Below, one piece after another: positions 1-9,521 of a stretch of DNA of 64,000 nucleotides. The notes under the pieces are model-generated. The model did no database searches. It was not told where the DNA came from and was given only the letters and a program-made list of their open reading frames with translations. Within the stretch, counting starts at the first letter, position 1; every line of letters begins with the position of its first letter. Position numbers and translations under genes: made by a program. Origin of the DNA: an uncultured Pelagibacteraceae bacterium (GTDB lineage Bacteria; Pseudomonadota; Alphaproteobacteria; Pelagibacterales; Pelagibacteraceae); the NCBI GenBank assembly GCA_902635865.1, contig CACPPD010000003.1, positions 1-64,000 on the forward strand, written 5' to 3'.

Positions 1-1
1 T

Positions 2-391
2 CTTATAGAAGCTAAAGATTTATTTAAAGAAAATTATCAAAAAAATCAAATTATGCATATGTTTATAAATAAATATATCGCAAATGGGAAATATTATTCA
101 AAATTAGAAGATGTTTTAGTTTCAGATTTTTTAAGTTTAGAGATTGAATTTATATCGCTACCTAACAATTTAGCATCTGATATAAGCAATGTATTAGAAA
201 GATATCAAATAAAAATAGAAAAATATTTTGAATACAATTATATAAAAAATTTTGATTTTGAAGAAGATACTGAATTTTCTTATAAGGTATTCAAAATGCA
301 AAATGGGTTTAATGAGAATGAAATATCATTAGTTCCAAAAAACAACAAAAAAATAGGTTTTTTTGAAAAATTTTTTCAACTATTTAGTTAG
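2..391 (+). CDS. FtsA-like cell-division protein, C-terminal part (5' end outside window)
   Basis: The frame is open from base 2, so the gene enters from the left; an ATG at 53 exists but has no Shine-Dalgarno and the codons before it read as normal protein. The segment from IMHMF to about the NYIKNF stretch resembles the FtsA 1C (SHS2) subdomain by eye (an IxH strand, then an EIEFISLP strand, then a helix with an ER pair). The protein ends in GFFEKFFQLFS, like the amphipathic membrane-targeting helix that closes FtsA. Oddly, the C-terminal tail follows the 1C-like part almost at once, with no room for the ATP-binding 2A/2B domains. It lies directly before lpxC, where ftsZ normally sits. FtsA identity is an inference from weak similarity and position; it could be an unrelated SAR11 protein. 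Confidence 0.4.
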   Translation, partial: LIEAKDLFKENYQKNQIMHMFINKYIANGKYYSKLEDVLVSDFLSLEIEFISLPNNLASDISNVLERYQIKIEKYFEYNYIKNFDFEEDTEFSYKVFKMQNGFNENEISLVPKNNKKIGFFEKFFQLFS

Positions 392-455
392 AACTGTTTT
401 ATCTGGTAACATTTGTTGTTTTTATAAATCTTTTATATTTTATTAAAAACTACAT

Positions 456-1376
456 GTGTCATATTTAAATCAAAAAACAGTTAGAAATACAGTTTCATTT
501 AAAGGAATTGGTCTACACAGTGGATTGGATGTAAATATAAACATAAAAGCTGCGAAACCAAACTCTGGAATAGTTTTTAAAAGAATTGATTTGAAAGAAA
601 ATAATATTGTATATCCTAGCTTTATGAATGTCACAAGCACTTCACTTAACACAACTATTGAGAATGAATTTGGAGTGAAGGTTTCGACAATTGAACACTT
701 AATGGGAGCTTTATTTGGAATTGGGATTGATAATGTTATAATAGAAATAGATAATGAAGAAGTTCCAATTTTAGATGGTTCTGCAAAAGAATTTGTAGAA
801 AAAATCCTTACTGTTGGAATAGAAATAAGTAGCTCACCTATTAAAATAATTAAAATTGACAAAGCTATATCTTTTCAAGACGGAGATAGATTTATTTCTA
901 TTAAACCTTCTACTGTAAATTTTGATATAGATTATGAATTAAAATATGAAAATGAATTTATAGGAAATCAAAGAAATACTGTAAATGTATATGAAGATGA
1001 TTTGACAGATATTTTTAATTCTAGAACATTCTGTTTACATGAAGATATAGAATCGATTAAAAAAATAGGATTAGCTAAAGGTGGAAGTTTAGAAAATGCT
1101 TTAGTAGTAAAAGATAAAGAGCTGTTAAATCCTGGTGGATTAAGGAATAAAAAAGAATTTGTTAATCATAAAATTTTAGATTGCATAGGAGACTTATATA
1201 CATCTGGATATAGAATTGTTGGAAGCATCAAATGCTCTAAAGGTGGTCATTATTTAACAAATCAATTATTAAGAAAAGTATTTAATGATAAAGAAAATTT
1301 TTCAATAATAGAGATTAAAGAAAAAAACCTTCCACATACATTAATTAATAGAAATTTATTAAAATCAATTGCGTAG
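456..1376 (+). CDS. lpxC: UDP-3-O-acyl-N-acetylglucosamine deacetylase LpxC
   Basis: LpxC is the zinc-dependent, committed step of lipid A synthesis in the cytoplasm. The 306-residue product has the normal family length. It carries the STIEH motif (E80, H81), the zinc-ligand pair H238/D242 in NHKILD, and catalytic H265 in KGGHYL, so all metal and catalytic residues fall where expected. The start is GTG at 456; the ATG two bases earlier (454) is out of frame and would give a nonsense N-terminus, while GTG gives the usual xQKTVRNTVSFKGIGLHSG opening. Lies in the typical alphaproteobacterial order lpxC-bamD-(recN)-ligA. Its presence implies a lipid A-bearing outer membrane. Confidence 0.96.
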   Translation: MSYLNQKTVRNTVSFKGIGLHSGLDVNINIKAAKPNSGIVFKRIDLKENNIVYPSFMNVTSTSLNTTIENEFGVKVSTIEHLMGALFGIGIDNVIIEIDNEEVPILDGSAKEFVEKILTVGIEISSSPIKIIKIDKAISFQDGDRFISIKPSTVNFDIDYELKYENEFIGNQRNTVNVYEDDLTDIFNSRTFCLHEDIESIKKIGLAKGGSLENALVVKDKELLNPGGLRNKKEFVNHKILDCIGDLYTSGYRIVGSIKCSKGGHYLTNQLLRKVFNDKENFSIIEIKEKNLPHTLINRNLLKSIA

Positions 1377-1423
1377 TTTTAAAGAATTATTTTAAAATAT
1401 AAAATAAAAGAGTATAACATTAC

Positions 1424-2254
1424 ATGCCTTTTATAAGTGTAGTAAATATTTTCTTAATTTCAATTTTACTTATTTCATGTTCAAAAGATATTGTTAAAAA
1501 ATCTACGATCAAAGAAACAAATTTAGAATTACAAATGATTGAGGCTTATGAAGAGGGTGTCAAAGAATTAAAAAGCGGTGACGCCTTATTTGCAGCAAAG
1601 AAATTCAATGAGGCTGAGGTTTTATTCCCACAATCTGAAATTGCCCCACGGGCAGCATTAATGGCAGCGTATTCTTATTATTCACAAAATTATTATGCGG
1701 ATTCAATAGCTGAATTAGAAAGATTTTTAAAAGTTTATCCAAATTATAAAGATATTTCTTATGCGGAATATTTAATGGGTTTATCCTACTACGAACAAAT
1801 AGTTGATGAAAAAAAAGACTTAAATTCAATTTCAAAATCGAAAAAAATTTTTTCAGGTATAGTTGATAAGTATCCCAACACAGACTTTGCAATTGATGCA
1901 CAATTTAAATTAGATTTAATAAATGATATATTGGCTGCAAAAGAAATGTATGTGGGTAGGTATTATGTTGATAGAAAAAAATGGATTGCAGCTATTAATA
2001 GATTTAAATTTGTAATAGATAACTATGAAACAACCATATATGTTGAGGAGGCTCTTCACAGATTAGTTGAAATTTATTATATTATTGGACTTGAAAATGA
2101 AGCTAAAAAATATGCAACTTTATTAGGATATAATTACCAATCTTCAGAATGGTACGAAAATACTTACAGTGTTTTTGATAAAAATTATCAAAAAACGAAA
2201 ATTCCAAAAAAAGATGATAGTATAATCAAAAAATTTAAATCTCTTTTCAATTGA
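1424..2254 (+). CDS. bamD: Outer membrane assembly lipoprotein BamD (ComL)
   Basis: BamD is the essential lipoprotein partner of BamA in inserting beta-barrel proteins into the outer membrane. The 276-residue protein starts with a short hydrophobic signal ending in the lipobox LISC (lipidated Cys19). It continues with several TPR-type helical hairpins: an EGVKELKSGDALFAAKKF start, the segment around SELERF-like YADSIAELERFLKVYPN, and repeated Y-rich helix pairs. Sits 47 nt after lpxC and 1 nt before ligA, the position in which alphaproteobacteria carry bamD; recN, often found between bamD and ligA, is missing here. Call rests on lipobox, TPR pattern and gene order. Confidence 0.88.
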   Translation: MPFISVVNIFLISILLISCSKDIVKKSTIKETNLELQMIEAYEEGVKELKSGDALFAAKKFNEAEVLFPQSEIAPRAALMAAYSYYSQNYYADSIAELERFLKVYPNYKDISYAEYLMGLSYYEQIVDEKKDLNSISKSKKIFSGIVDKYPNTDFAIDAQFKLDLINDILAAKEMYVGRYYVDRKKWIAAINRFKFVIDNYETTIYVEEALHRLVEIYYIIGLENEAKKYATLLGYNYQSSEWYENTYSVFDKNYQKTKIPKKDDSIIKKFKSLFN

Positions 2255-2255
2255 G

Positions 2256-4286
2256 ATGAATAAAAAAGAAATTCAAAAAAAATACAATAATAAAATTAAA
2301 TTAATTAATAAATACAATGTTAATTATTATGATAAAAGTAATCCGATTGTTAACGATCAAGTTTATGACAAATTAAAAAAAGAAATTTTACAACTTGAAA
2401 TTGATTATAATTTTTTAAAATCAGCAACATCGCCTTCAAAAATTATTGGACATAAACCATCAAGGAATTTTAAAAAGTCAACACATAAAGTTCCTATGCT
2501 GTCTTTAGGAAATGCTTTTTCCCAAGAAGATTTGGATAATTTTGAAAAAAAAATAAAAAATTTTTTATCTTTAAAGGAAAAAAAGGAAATTTATTATAAC
2601 GCAGAACCCAAAATTGACGGAATTTCTGCTTCTTTAACATATAAACAGGGTAAGTTTTATAAGGGTCTTTCTAGAGGAGACGGAAAAGAGGGTGAAGATA
2701 TAACAGAAAATCTTGCAACTATTAGTGATATACCAAAAGTAATTTCATCTGAAGATTTTCCTGAGGAGATAGACATTAGAGGGGAGGTGTTTATTCAAAA
2801 TAGCGATTTTAAAAATTTAAATGATAAATTTGCAAATCCTAGAAATGCAGCCTCTGGATCTTTAAGACAAAAGAACCCAAATGATACAAAAAAAATTCCT
2901 TTAAAATTTATTGCTTATGCTTTTGGATATGAAAAAGGTTTACTGGTAAAAAACCAGTCTGATTTTATTAATAAATTAAGTGAATGGGGATTTAAAATTA
3001 ATCCATTAAATAAATTAATTTCTGGAGTAAAAAATTTAATTCAAAATTATAATGAAATTGAAAAAAAAAGAGTAAACTTAGATTTTGATATAGATGGGAT
3101 TGTTTATAAAGTTAATGATTTTTCTATGCAAAAAAGATTGGGAAATATAGCTAATGCTCCAAGATGGGCAATAGCTCATAAGTTTTCATCTGATAAGGCA
3201 ATTTCTAAAATACTAGATATTGAAATTCAAGTTGGAAGAACTGGAGCTTTAACTCCGGTAGCAAAAATAAAACCAATAAATATTGGTGGAGTTGTTGTAT
3301 CTAATGCAACACTACACAATGAAGACGAGATAAAAAGAAAAGATATAAGAATTGGTGACACAGCTGTTATAGAGAGAGCAGGCGATGTAATACCTCATAT
3401 ACTTTCAATTGATGCAAAAAAAAGATCGAAAGATAGTGAAAAATTTATATTTCCAAAAAAATGTCCTTCATGTGGATCAGAAACGATCAAGGAATTTAAC
3501 GCTTTAACCAAAAAAACAGACGCAGTAAGAAGATGTTCTAGCGAAGGTTATTATTGTGAAAAAATTTCTATTGAAAAATTAAAGCATTTTGTCTCAAAAG
3601 AGGCTTTTAATATAGATGGTTTAGGAAAAAAAATAATTGAAGGTTTTTGGAAATCAAAATTTATAAAATTTCCACAAGATATATTTAAATTAAACTATGA
3701 TAAAATTGAAAAACTTGAAGGATGGGGAAAACTATCTGTTGAAAATTTAAAATATTCTATAAATCAAAAAAAAAATATATCTTTAGAAAGATTTATATAT
3801 TCTTTAGGTATTAGACATATAGGATTGGAAAATGCGAAATTATTGTCTAAATATTTTGTTTCATTTTTAAAATTTAAAAACTTATCTAAAACAAATATGT
3901 ATAAAGATTTATTAAATATTGATGGAATTGGTGAAACGCAAATTAACTCAATAAAAAGATTTTTTCAAAATAAAATAAATCTAGAAGTTCTGAGTGAATT
4001 AGAAAAGGTTTTAAAAATAAAAAATGCTTCACCTAAAAGATTTGATGGACTTCTTAATAATAAATCATTTTTAGTAACTGGAAAATTAAACGGTATAAGC
4101 AGAGCAGAGGTAAAATCTTTAATAGAAGAAAACTCAGGTACAATTGTGAGCACTGTTTCAAAAAAATTAAATTATTTAATTACAGGTGAAAAACCAACTA
4201 AAAATAAATTAGATAATGCTAAAAAGTTAAAGATAAAAATTATAGATCAAGTTGAGTTTTTAAAAATGCTAAATAAAAGTAGCTAA
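2256..4286 (+). CDS. ligA: NAD-dependent DNA ligase LigA
   Basis: Seals nicks in replication and repair using NAD+. The 676 residues match the usual length. Domain order is complete: N-terminal Ia NAD-binding domain, adenylation domain with the nucleophilic lysine K119 in the motif EPKIDG, OB fold, a Cys4 zinc finger (CPSC, then a C-x6-C pair about 20 residues on), helix-hairpin-helix repeats (KLEGWGKLS and DGIGETQ), and a C-terminal BRCT domain from about residue 600. The spacing of the second Cys pair is one residue longer than in E. coli. Starts 1 nt after the bamD stop and overlaps the convergent M24 peptidase gene by 18 nt at its 3' end. Confidence 0.96.
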   Translation: MNKKEIQKKYNNKIKLINKYNVNYYDKSNPIVNDQVYDKLKKEILQLEIDYNFLKSATSPSKIIGHKPSRNFKKSTHKVPMLSLGNAFSQEDLDNFEKKIKNFLSLKEKKEIYYNAEPKIDGISASLTYKQGKFYKGLSRGDGKEGEDITENLATISDIPKVISSEDFPEEIDIRGEVFIQNSDFKNLNDKFANPRNAASGSLRQKNPNDTKKIPLKFIAYAFGYEKGLLVKNQSDFINKLSEWGFKINPLNKLISGVKNLIQNYNEIEKKRVNLDFDIDGIVYKVNDFSMQKRLGNIANAPRWAIAHKFSSDKAISKILDIEIQVGRTGALTPVAKIKPINIGGVVVSNATLHNEDEIKRKDIRIGDTAVIERAGDVIPHILSIDAKKRSKDSEKFIFPKKCPSCGSETIKEFNALTKKTDAVRRCSSEGYYCEKISIEKLKHFVSKEAFNIDGLGKKIIEGFWKSKFIKFPQDIFKLNYDKIEKLEGWGKLSVENLKYSINQKKNISLERFIYSLGIRHIGLENAKLLSKYFVSFLKFKNLSKTNMYKDLLNIDGIGETQINSIKRFFQNKINLEVLSELEKVLKIKNASPKRFDGLLNNKSFLVTGKLNGISRAEVKSLIEENSGTIVSTVSKKLNYLITGEKPTKNKLDNAKKLKIKIIDQVEFLKMLNKSS

Positions 4287-5963
4287 CCAGCTTCTTTCAT
4301 TTGGATTTAAATATTTTGCTATTCTTGTATAAACTTCTAAATGATATTTAAAAAGGTAGTTTTTCTCATCAATTGTTAATAAATCGAAATTTATTAAATC
4401 TTTTTCTATAGGTGCCATTGTTAAATTTTGAAATGACAATTTTTTTTTTACTTTTTTAACATAAACTAAATTTTCAATCCTAATTCCATATTCATTAGTT
4501 TTATAATACCCAGGTTCATTACTTAAAATCATACCTTCTCTTATTTTAACTGAATTTATTTTTGAAATTGATTGAGGTCCTTCATGAACATTAAGAAAAA
4601 AACCAACACCGTGTCCTGTCCCATGCGCGTAATCTAGGTTACTTTTATTTAAAAATTTTCTTGCTCTTTTGTCAATTTTTTTACCTGTGTCATCTTTATT
4701 AATATCAGTCTTAGCAACAGCAATATGACCTTTTAATACTTTTGTGAAAATATTTTTGATACTATGTTTCTGTTTGGAAAAACATATTGTTCTTGTGACA
4801 TCAGTTGTCCCATACTTATATTGCCCACCTGAGTCACATAGTAAAATATCATTTCTATTAATAGTTTTGCATTTTTCTTTTTTTGCACGGTAATGAACAA
4901 TAGCACCATTTTCGCCTGAGCCCGCTATTGTATCAAAACTAGGATATAGATAGTTTTTATTTAATTTTCTAAAATTTTCTAATTTCTTGGCCGCTTCTAC
5001 TTCTGTAATTTTCTTTTTATTAATTTTTTTTATCCAAAATAAAAATTTGGTTAATGCTACTCCATCAAAGACATGAGCATTAACCATATTCTTAATCTCT
5101 GTTTTATTTTTGATTGCTTTTAAAAGATAAATTGGATCTTCTCTTTTTATGATCTTAAATTTAGACTTAATTAAATTTTCATAAAATATTGAACAAGATT
5201 TATCATCTACAATAAAGTTTTTTCCCTTAAGATGTAGTATTTTGCTTGGTAAAGAATTTAAGTCTAAAAATTCATCTTTCTTAATAATTTTATTTTTTAA
5301 TAATTGCTTACATTTTTTAAGATTACTTATAAATAGTATTTTTTTTGATTTACTTAATATCAATCTTGAATTGGGAATTGGACTGTTGGGACCATCTCCA
5401 CCTCGTACATTTAAAGTCCATGCAACATTTTCTGGCGCACTGATAAAAATATAATCAGATTTATTTTTTTTTAAATATTTAGTTATTTTATTTAATTTAG
5501 AATTAACACTTTCACCAACAATATTTTTATCTAAAGAAAAAAATGGGATAGAAGCATGTTCTTTCTGTTTTTTAATTTCATCAATTAGATTTTTTTTAAC
5601 ATATTTGATTTTATTGTGTTTTAAAAAATAATTTTTAATTTGAGTATTGGTAAATAACTTTGGATCTATGCCAAGTGTAAGATTTTTAAACAAATTACAA
5701 TCTATTAATTTTTCAAATCCATAAATTTTAAAATTTTTTCCACTCTCAATTTTACTTTGAATTGTATATCTTCCATCAGTAAACAAATAATTTTTATTTT
5801 TAAGAATTATGGCTAAACCAGCAGATCCACTAAAGTTTGAGATAACCTCTAATCGATTTAATTTTGAATATTCCGTAAAATAATCATCATTTTTTGGAAT
5901 TACATAGCCATCAATTTCATATTTTTTAAATTTACTTCTTAATTCTTTTATGTGATTTTTCAT
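4269..5963 (-). CDS. pepP: Xaa-Pro aminopeptidase (M24B family)
   Basis: Predicted cytoplasmic metallo-aminopeptidase removing N-terminal residues before proline. 564 residues, the long form with two creatinase-like N-terminal domains followed by the pita-bread catalytic domain. The metal-binding set is visible in order: Asp in LLCDSGG, Asp in TTDVTRT, His in HGTGHGVGFF, Glu in NEPGYY and Glu in GIRIEN. The active-site region reads AGSGENGAIVHYRA. It is translationally coupled to uvrD (ATGA overlap of 4 nt), so the two genes are probably one transcript. Exact substrate within M24B is not decided by the sequence. Confidence 0.9.
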   Translation of the reverse strand: MKNHIKELRSKFKKYEIDGYVIPKNDDYFTEYSKLNRLEVISNFSGSAGLAIILKNKNYLFTDGRYTIQSKIESGKNFKIYGFEKLIDCNLFKNLTLGIDPKLFTNTQIKNYFLKHNKIKYVKKNLIDEIKKQKEHASIPFFSLDKNIVGESVNSKLNKITKYLKKNKSDYIFISAPENVAWTLNVRGGDGPNSPIPNSRLILSKSKKILFISNLKKCKQLLKNKIIKKDEFLDLNSLPSKILHLKGKNFIVDDKSCSIFYENLIKSKFKIIKREDPIYLLKAIKNKTEIKNMVNAHVFDGVALTKFLFWIKKINKKKITEVEAAKKLENFRKLNKNYLYPSFDTIAGSGENGAIVHYRAKKEKCKTINRNDILLCDSGGQYKYGTTDVTRTICFSKQKHSIKNIFTKVLKGHIAVAKTDINKDDTGKKIDKRARKFLNKSNLDYAHGTGHGVGFFLNVHEGPQSISKINSVKIREGMILSNEPGYYKTNEYGIRIENLVYVKKVKKKLSFQNLTMAPIEKDLINFDLLTIDEKNYLFKYHLEVYTRIAKYLNPNERSWLATFI

Positions 5964-7996
5964 TTAATTCTCCTCTGATATCTTATCCAACCAGGACTTC
6001 TTGTACCCTCTTCAATTTCAAAATCTTGATTAAAATCAAAATCATCATCATTATTAATTTCCTCATCAAAGAAAGAGTTTTTTTCTAAATGTTTTTCTGG
6101 AAGTTCATCAACAAATCTTGAAGCCATGCTATCAATCCAATCTCCTTGATAAAATCTATTCATTGAAAAGGAAATGATAGCTTTTTTCTTTGCTCTTGTA
6201 ATTCCTACATATGCTAACCGTCTTTCTTCCTCAAGGCCACTTTGACCTTTTTCTTCGATAGATTTTTGGTGTGGAAACAAACCTTCCTCCCATCCAGGTA
6301 AAAATACAACATCAAACTCTAAACCTTTTGCTGCGTGCATAGTCATCATGTTAATTTTTTCACCATCCCATTCCTGATCTACAGACGTTGCTAAAGAAAC
6401 GTGCTCTAAAAAACTTTCTAGATTGTCAAATTCTTTCATTGCACTTAATAACTCTTTAATGTTTTCTAATCTATTTTCATTATCTAAGTCTTTTTTATTT
6501 TTAAGCATTGCTGAATATCCTGATTCATCCAAAACAATTTGTAATAATTTAATATGACTTGATTTTTTTATAATTAAATCGTTTCTCCACTTCATCAAAG
6601 AATTGATAAATGCACCAAGACCAATTTTAGCTTTCGGTTTAATTAAATTCTGTTCAAGCATTTTTATTGATGCTCTTTCTAAATTTAAATTATTTTCCTT
6701 AGCAAACTCATAGATATTTTTTAAAGTACTATCACCTATCGATCTTTTAGGGTTATTTACTATTCTTTCAAAAGCCAAGTCATCTTTTTCCTGATGAATC
6801 AATCTTAAATATGCAACACAATCTTTAATTTCGGCTCTTTCATAAAATTTTGTACCACCCAATATTCTATAAGGCATTCCAATTTTTAAAAATCTTTCCT
6901 CAAATTCACGTGTTTGAAAAATTGCTCTAACTAATATTGCTATATTATTATACGAAAACTTTTTTTTTATTTTTTTTTCAATTTCATCAGAAATCCCAGT
7001 TGCTTCATCTTTACCATTTTTAAAACAGTTTAATTGCACTGGATCACCCTCTTCCATTGTAGTAATCAGTGTTTTTCCAACTCTATTTTGATTATTAGAA
7101 ATAAGGTCTGAAGCAACTGATAAAATATTCTGTGAGGATCTGTAATTTTGTTCTAATCTTATTACTTTTGTATTCTCATATACTTTGTCAAATTCTAAGA
7201 AATTTTTAATTTCTGCGCCTCTCCAACTATAAATTGATTGATCATCGTCTCCAACACAGCAAATATTTTTATTTTTTTCTGAAAGTAGATTAAGCCATTT
7301 ACTTTGAATAAGATTTGTATCTTGATATTCATCAACAAGAATATATTTAAAATTTTTTGAGTATATTTCTCTAATATCTTTATTAAATTCTAAAATTTTT
7401 ACAGCATGCAAAATAAGATCTCCGAAGTCACAAGAGTTGAGGTCAATTAATTTTTTTTGATAAGTTTTATAAAGTGGAAGAATTGTTTTTTCATAAAGAT
7501 CTTTTTTATTTATTACTACTTCATTAGGATAAAATCCTTTATTTTTCCAACGATCAATTATTGCCAATATAAATTTTGGTGACAATTGTTTGATATCAAT
7601 ATTTTCAGCTTTACAAATATTCTTTATAAGTCTTATCTGATCGTCTGTATCAATAATAGTAAAATTAGAATTTAGGTTTGCAGCAGATGCATGTTTTCTT
7701 AATAATTTTGCACAAATTGAGTGAAATGTACCAAGCCAAGAAAGCCCAACTGCTGTAGAACCTAGTATTTTACTAACTCTATTTTGCATTTCCTTAGCAG
7801 CTTTGTTAGTAAACGTGACTGCTAATATTTGATTTGGGAATGCCTTTTTTTCTTTGATAATATTAGCTATTCTTGAGGTTAAAACTTTTGTTTTTCCAGA
7901 TCCAGCACCAGCCACAATCAAAAGAGGACCATCTAGATGCAGAACAGCTTCTTTTTGAGCATCATTTAAATTTTTTAAATAATCTTTGTTTATCAT
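5960..7996 (-). CDS. uvrD: UvrD/PcrA-type superfamily 1 DNA helicase
   Basis: 3'-5' helicase for nucleotide-excision and mismatch repair. The 678-residue protein has the SF1 signature: Q-motif LNDAQKEAV, Walker A GAGSGKTK, motif Ia with TFTNKAAKEM, Walker B VDEYQDTN, motif III GDDDQSIYSWRGA, motif IV QNYRSS, motif V MTMHAAKGLEFDVV, and motif VI VGITRAKK. The C-terminus is acidic (EEINNDDDFDFNQDFEIEE), as is common for UvrD tails. First gene of a two-gene unit with the M24 peptidase; divergent from the AsmA-like gene with only about 34 nt between starts. Rep or PcrA-type naming is possible, but UvrD is the standard alphaproteobacterial member. Confidence 0.94.
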   Translation of the reverse strand: MINKDYLKNLNDAQKEAVLHLDGPLLIVAGAGSGKTKVLTSRIANIIKEKKAFPNQILAVTFTNKAAKEMQNRVSKILGSTAVGLSWLGTFHSICAKLLRKHASAANLNSNFTIIDTDDQIRLIKNICKAENIDIKQLSPKFILAIIDRWKNKGFYPNEVVINKKDLYEKTILPLYKTYQKKLIDLNSCDFGDLILHAVKILEFNKDIREIYSKNFKYILVDEYQDTNLIQSKWLNLLSEKNKNICCVGDDDQSIYSWRGAEIKNFLEFDKVYENTKVIRLEQNYRSSQNILSVASDLISNNQNRVGKTLITTMEEGDPVQLNCFKNGKDEATGISDEIEKKIKKKFSYNNIAILVRAIFQTREFEERFLKIGMPYRILGGTKFYERAEIKDCVAYLRLIHQEKDDLAFERIVNNPKRSIGDSTLKNIYEFAKENNLNLERASIKMLEQNLIKPKAKIGLGAFINSLMKWRNDLIIKKSSHIKLLQIVLDESGYSAMLKNKKDLDNENRLENIKELLSAMKEFDNLESFLEHVSLATSVDQEWDGEKINMMTMHAAKGLEFDVVFLPGWEEGLFPHQKSIEEKGQSGLEEERRLAYVGITRAKKKAIISFSMNRFYQGDWIDSMASRFVDELPEKHLEKNSFFDEEINNDDDFDFNQDFEIEEGTRSPGWIRYQRRIK

Positions 7997-8030
7997 TTAA
8001 AATAATACTTTATAAACTTTGATTATCAAT

Positions 8031-9521
8031 ATGAGCAAAACAAACTTTTTTGTAAAATTTTTTAAAAACATAAATAATTTTATTAATAATCTTTTAGAGA
8101 AAAATTTAAACAAGTTAAATTCTAAAAATTTAAGCTTTTTATTTAAAAATAATAAAATAATTTTAACTTTTGTCGCACTTTTTGTTATTTTTATATCTTA
8201 TTTATTATCCCCCACCTTTTATAACCAAAGTGATATTTCAAAAAAGTTAAAAAATGAACTTCGTAGTAAATTTGATTTAGATTTCGAATTTTCTCAAGAC
8301 ATAAAATATAATATTTTTCCAAGACCACATTTTTCAACTTCTGACTCAATAATTTTAAAACATCAAAAAAAAATTTCAAAAATAAATAAATTAAATATTT
8401 ATATTTCATTAGATAATCTTCTATCATTAAAAAATATTCAAATTAGGGATTTAATTTTAGAAAATGCTAATTTTGATTTAAATTACAAGAATTACGACTT
8501 TTTTCTTGAGTTATTAAAAAAAAATTTCAACAAAGGAAATTTGAAAATTAAAAATAGCAATGTTTTTTTCAGATATCAAGAAGATGAGGTTTTGTTTATA
8601 AGTAAAATTTCTAAAATGAAATATTATTACGAGCCAAAAGAATCTAAAAATATTATCTATGCAGAAAATGAAATATTTAATATTCCATTTTCAATAGAGT
8701 CTTTTTTTGGCAAAGACAAAAATAAAATTTTTTCTTCAATAAATCTCAATATTATCAAACTTAAAATCGAAAATGAACTAATTTTTGAAAATGAAAAAAA
8801 AAGTGGTAAAGCTCAATTTATTTTTAATAAATTAAAAAGAGGTGCAGAATATCGAATTGAAAAAAATTTATTTAATTTCTATTATTTTGACAAAATAGAA
8901 CAACCAAAAGTAATATATAAGGGTAAATTCAATTTTAAACCTTTTTATGCAAAATTAAATGGTGATGTAGATGAATTAAATTTAAATTATTTATTTAGTT
9001 CTGATGGTATTATTGCACAACTATTGAAAACTGAAATATTTAACAATAAAAATATTGATTTTGAATTAAATATAAATGCTGACAATATTTATAAAAACAA
9101 TATTTTTAAAACTATTAATCTAAATTCAAAAATTCAAGAAGGTCTAATAGATATAGATAATACAAAATTTCGATGGAGAGATGTTGCTGATTTTGAATTA
9201 ATAGAAAGCTTAATTTTTGTAAAAAATGGAGAGTTAGTCCTAGATGGAAAATTAAAAATAAATATTAAGGATTTTAATAAGATATATAAATTTTTGTTAA
9301 CACCCAAAAATTTTAGAAATGAAATTAAACAAATTGACTTAAATTTTACATATAATTTTGATCAAAAAGTAGCTGAGCTAAAAGATATTAAAATTGATAA
9401 TAAAATTAATCAGAATATTAATAAAATTTTAAACAGTGTAATTTTAAAAAAAGACAATCTGCACAACAAAATTTATTTTAAAAACTTATTAAATGAGGCA
9501 ATTAGGAGTTACGCAGGATAA
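8031..9521 (+). CDS. AsmA-family inner-membrane / periplasmic protein
   Basis: Long, lysine- and asparagine-rich protein of about 496 residues with one N-terminal membrane helix (roughly residues 45-65, KIILTFVALFVIFISYLLS) and a large beta-rich periplasmic part. The stretch after the helix (KKLKNELRSKFDLDF, then YNIFPRPHFSTSDSIIL) is typical of AsmA/TamB-like lipid-transfer bridge proteins, as are repeated strands of the type LNKLNIYISLDNLLSLKNIQIRDL. These proteins are thought to help move phospholipid between membranes or affect outer-membrane assembly. ATG at 8031 was preferred over an upstream TTG at 8019. The 3' end overlaps the convergent fumC by 13 nt. Family membership is by pattern only. 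Confidence 0.7.
   Translation: MSKTNFFVKFFKNINNFINNLLEKNLNKLNSKNLSFLFKNNKIILTFVALFVIFISYLLSPTFYNQSDISKKLKNELRSKFDLDFEFSQDIKYNIFPRPHFSTSDSIILKHQKKISKINKLNIYISLDNLLSLKNIQIRDLILENANFDLNYKNYDFFLELLKKNFNKGNLKIKNSNVFFRYQEDEVLFISKISKMKYYYEPKESKNIIYAENEIFNIPFSIESFFGKDKNKIFSSINLNIIKLKIENELIFENEKKSGKAQFIFNKLKRGAEYRIEKNLFNFYYFDKIEQPKVIYKGKFNFKPFYAKLNGDVDELNLNYLFSSDGIIAQLLKTEIFNNKNIDFELNINADNIYKNNIFKTINLNSKIQEGLIDIDNTKFRWRDVADFELIESLIFVKNGELVLDGKLKINIKDFNKIYKFLLTPKNFRNEIKQIDLNFTYNFDQKVAELKDIKIDNKINQNINKILNSVILKKDNLHNKIYFKNLLNEAIRSYAG

Noticed and set aside
470-862. 130-codon minus-strand ORF opposite lpxC
   Set aside because: It mirrors lpxC codons, lacks a plausible start signal and has no protein-like motifs; lpxC with all catalytic residues is on the other strand.
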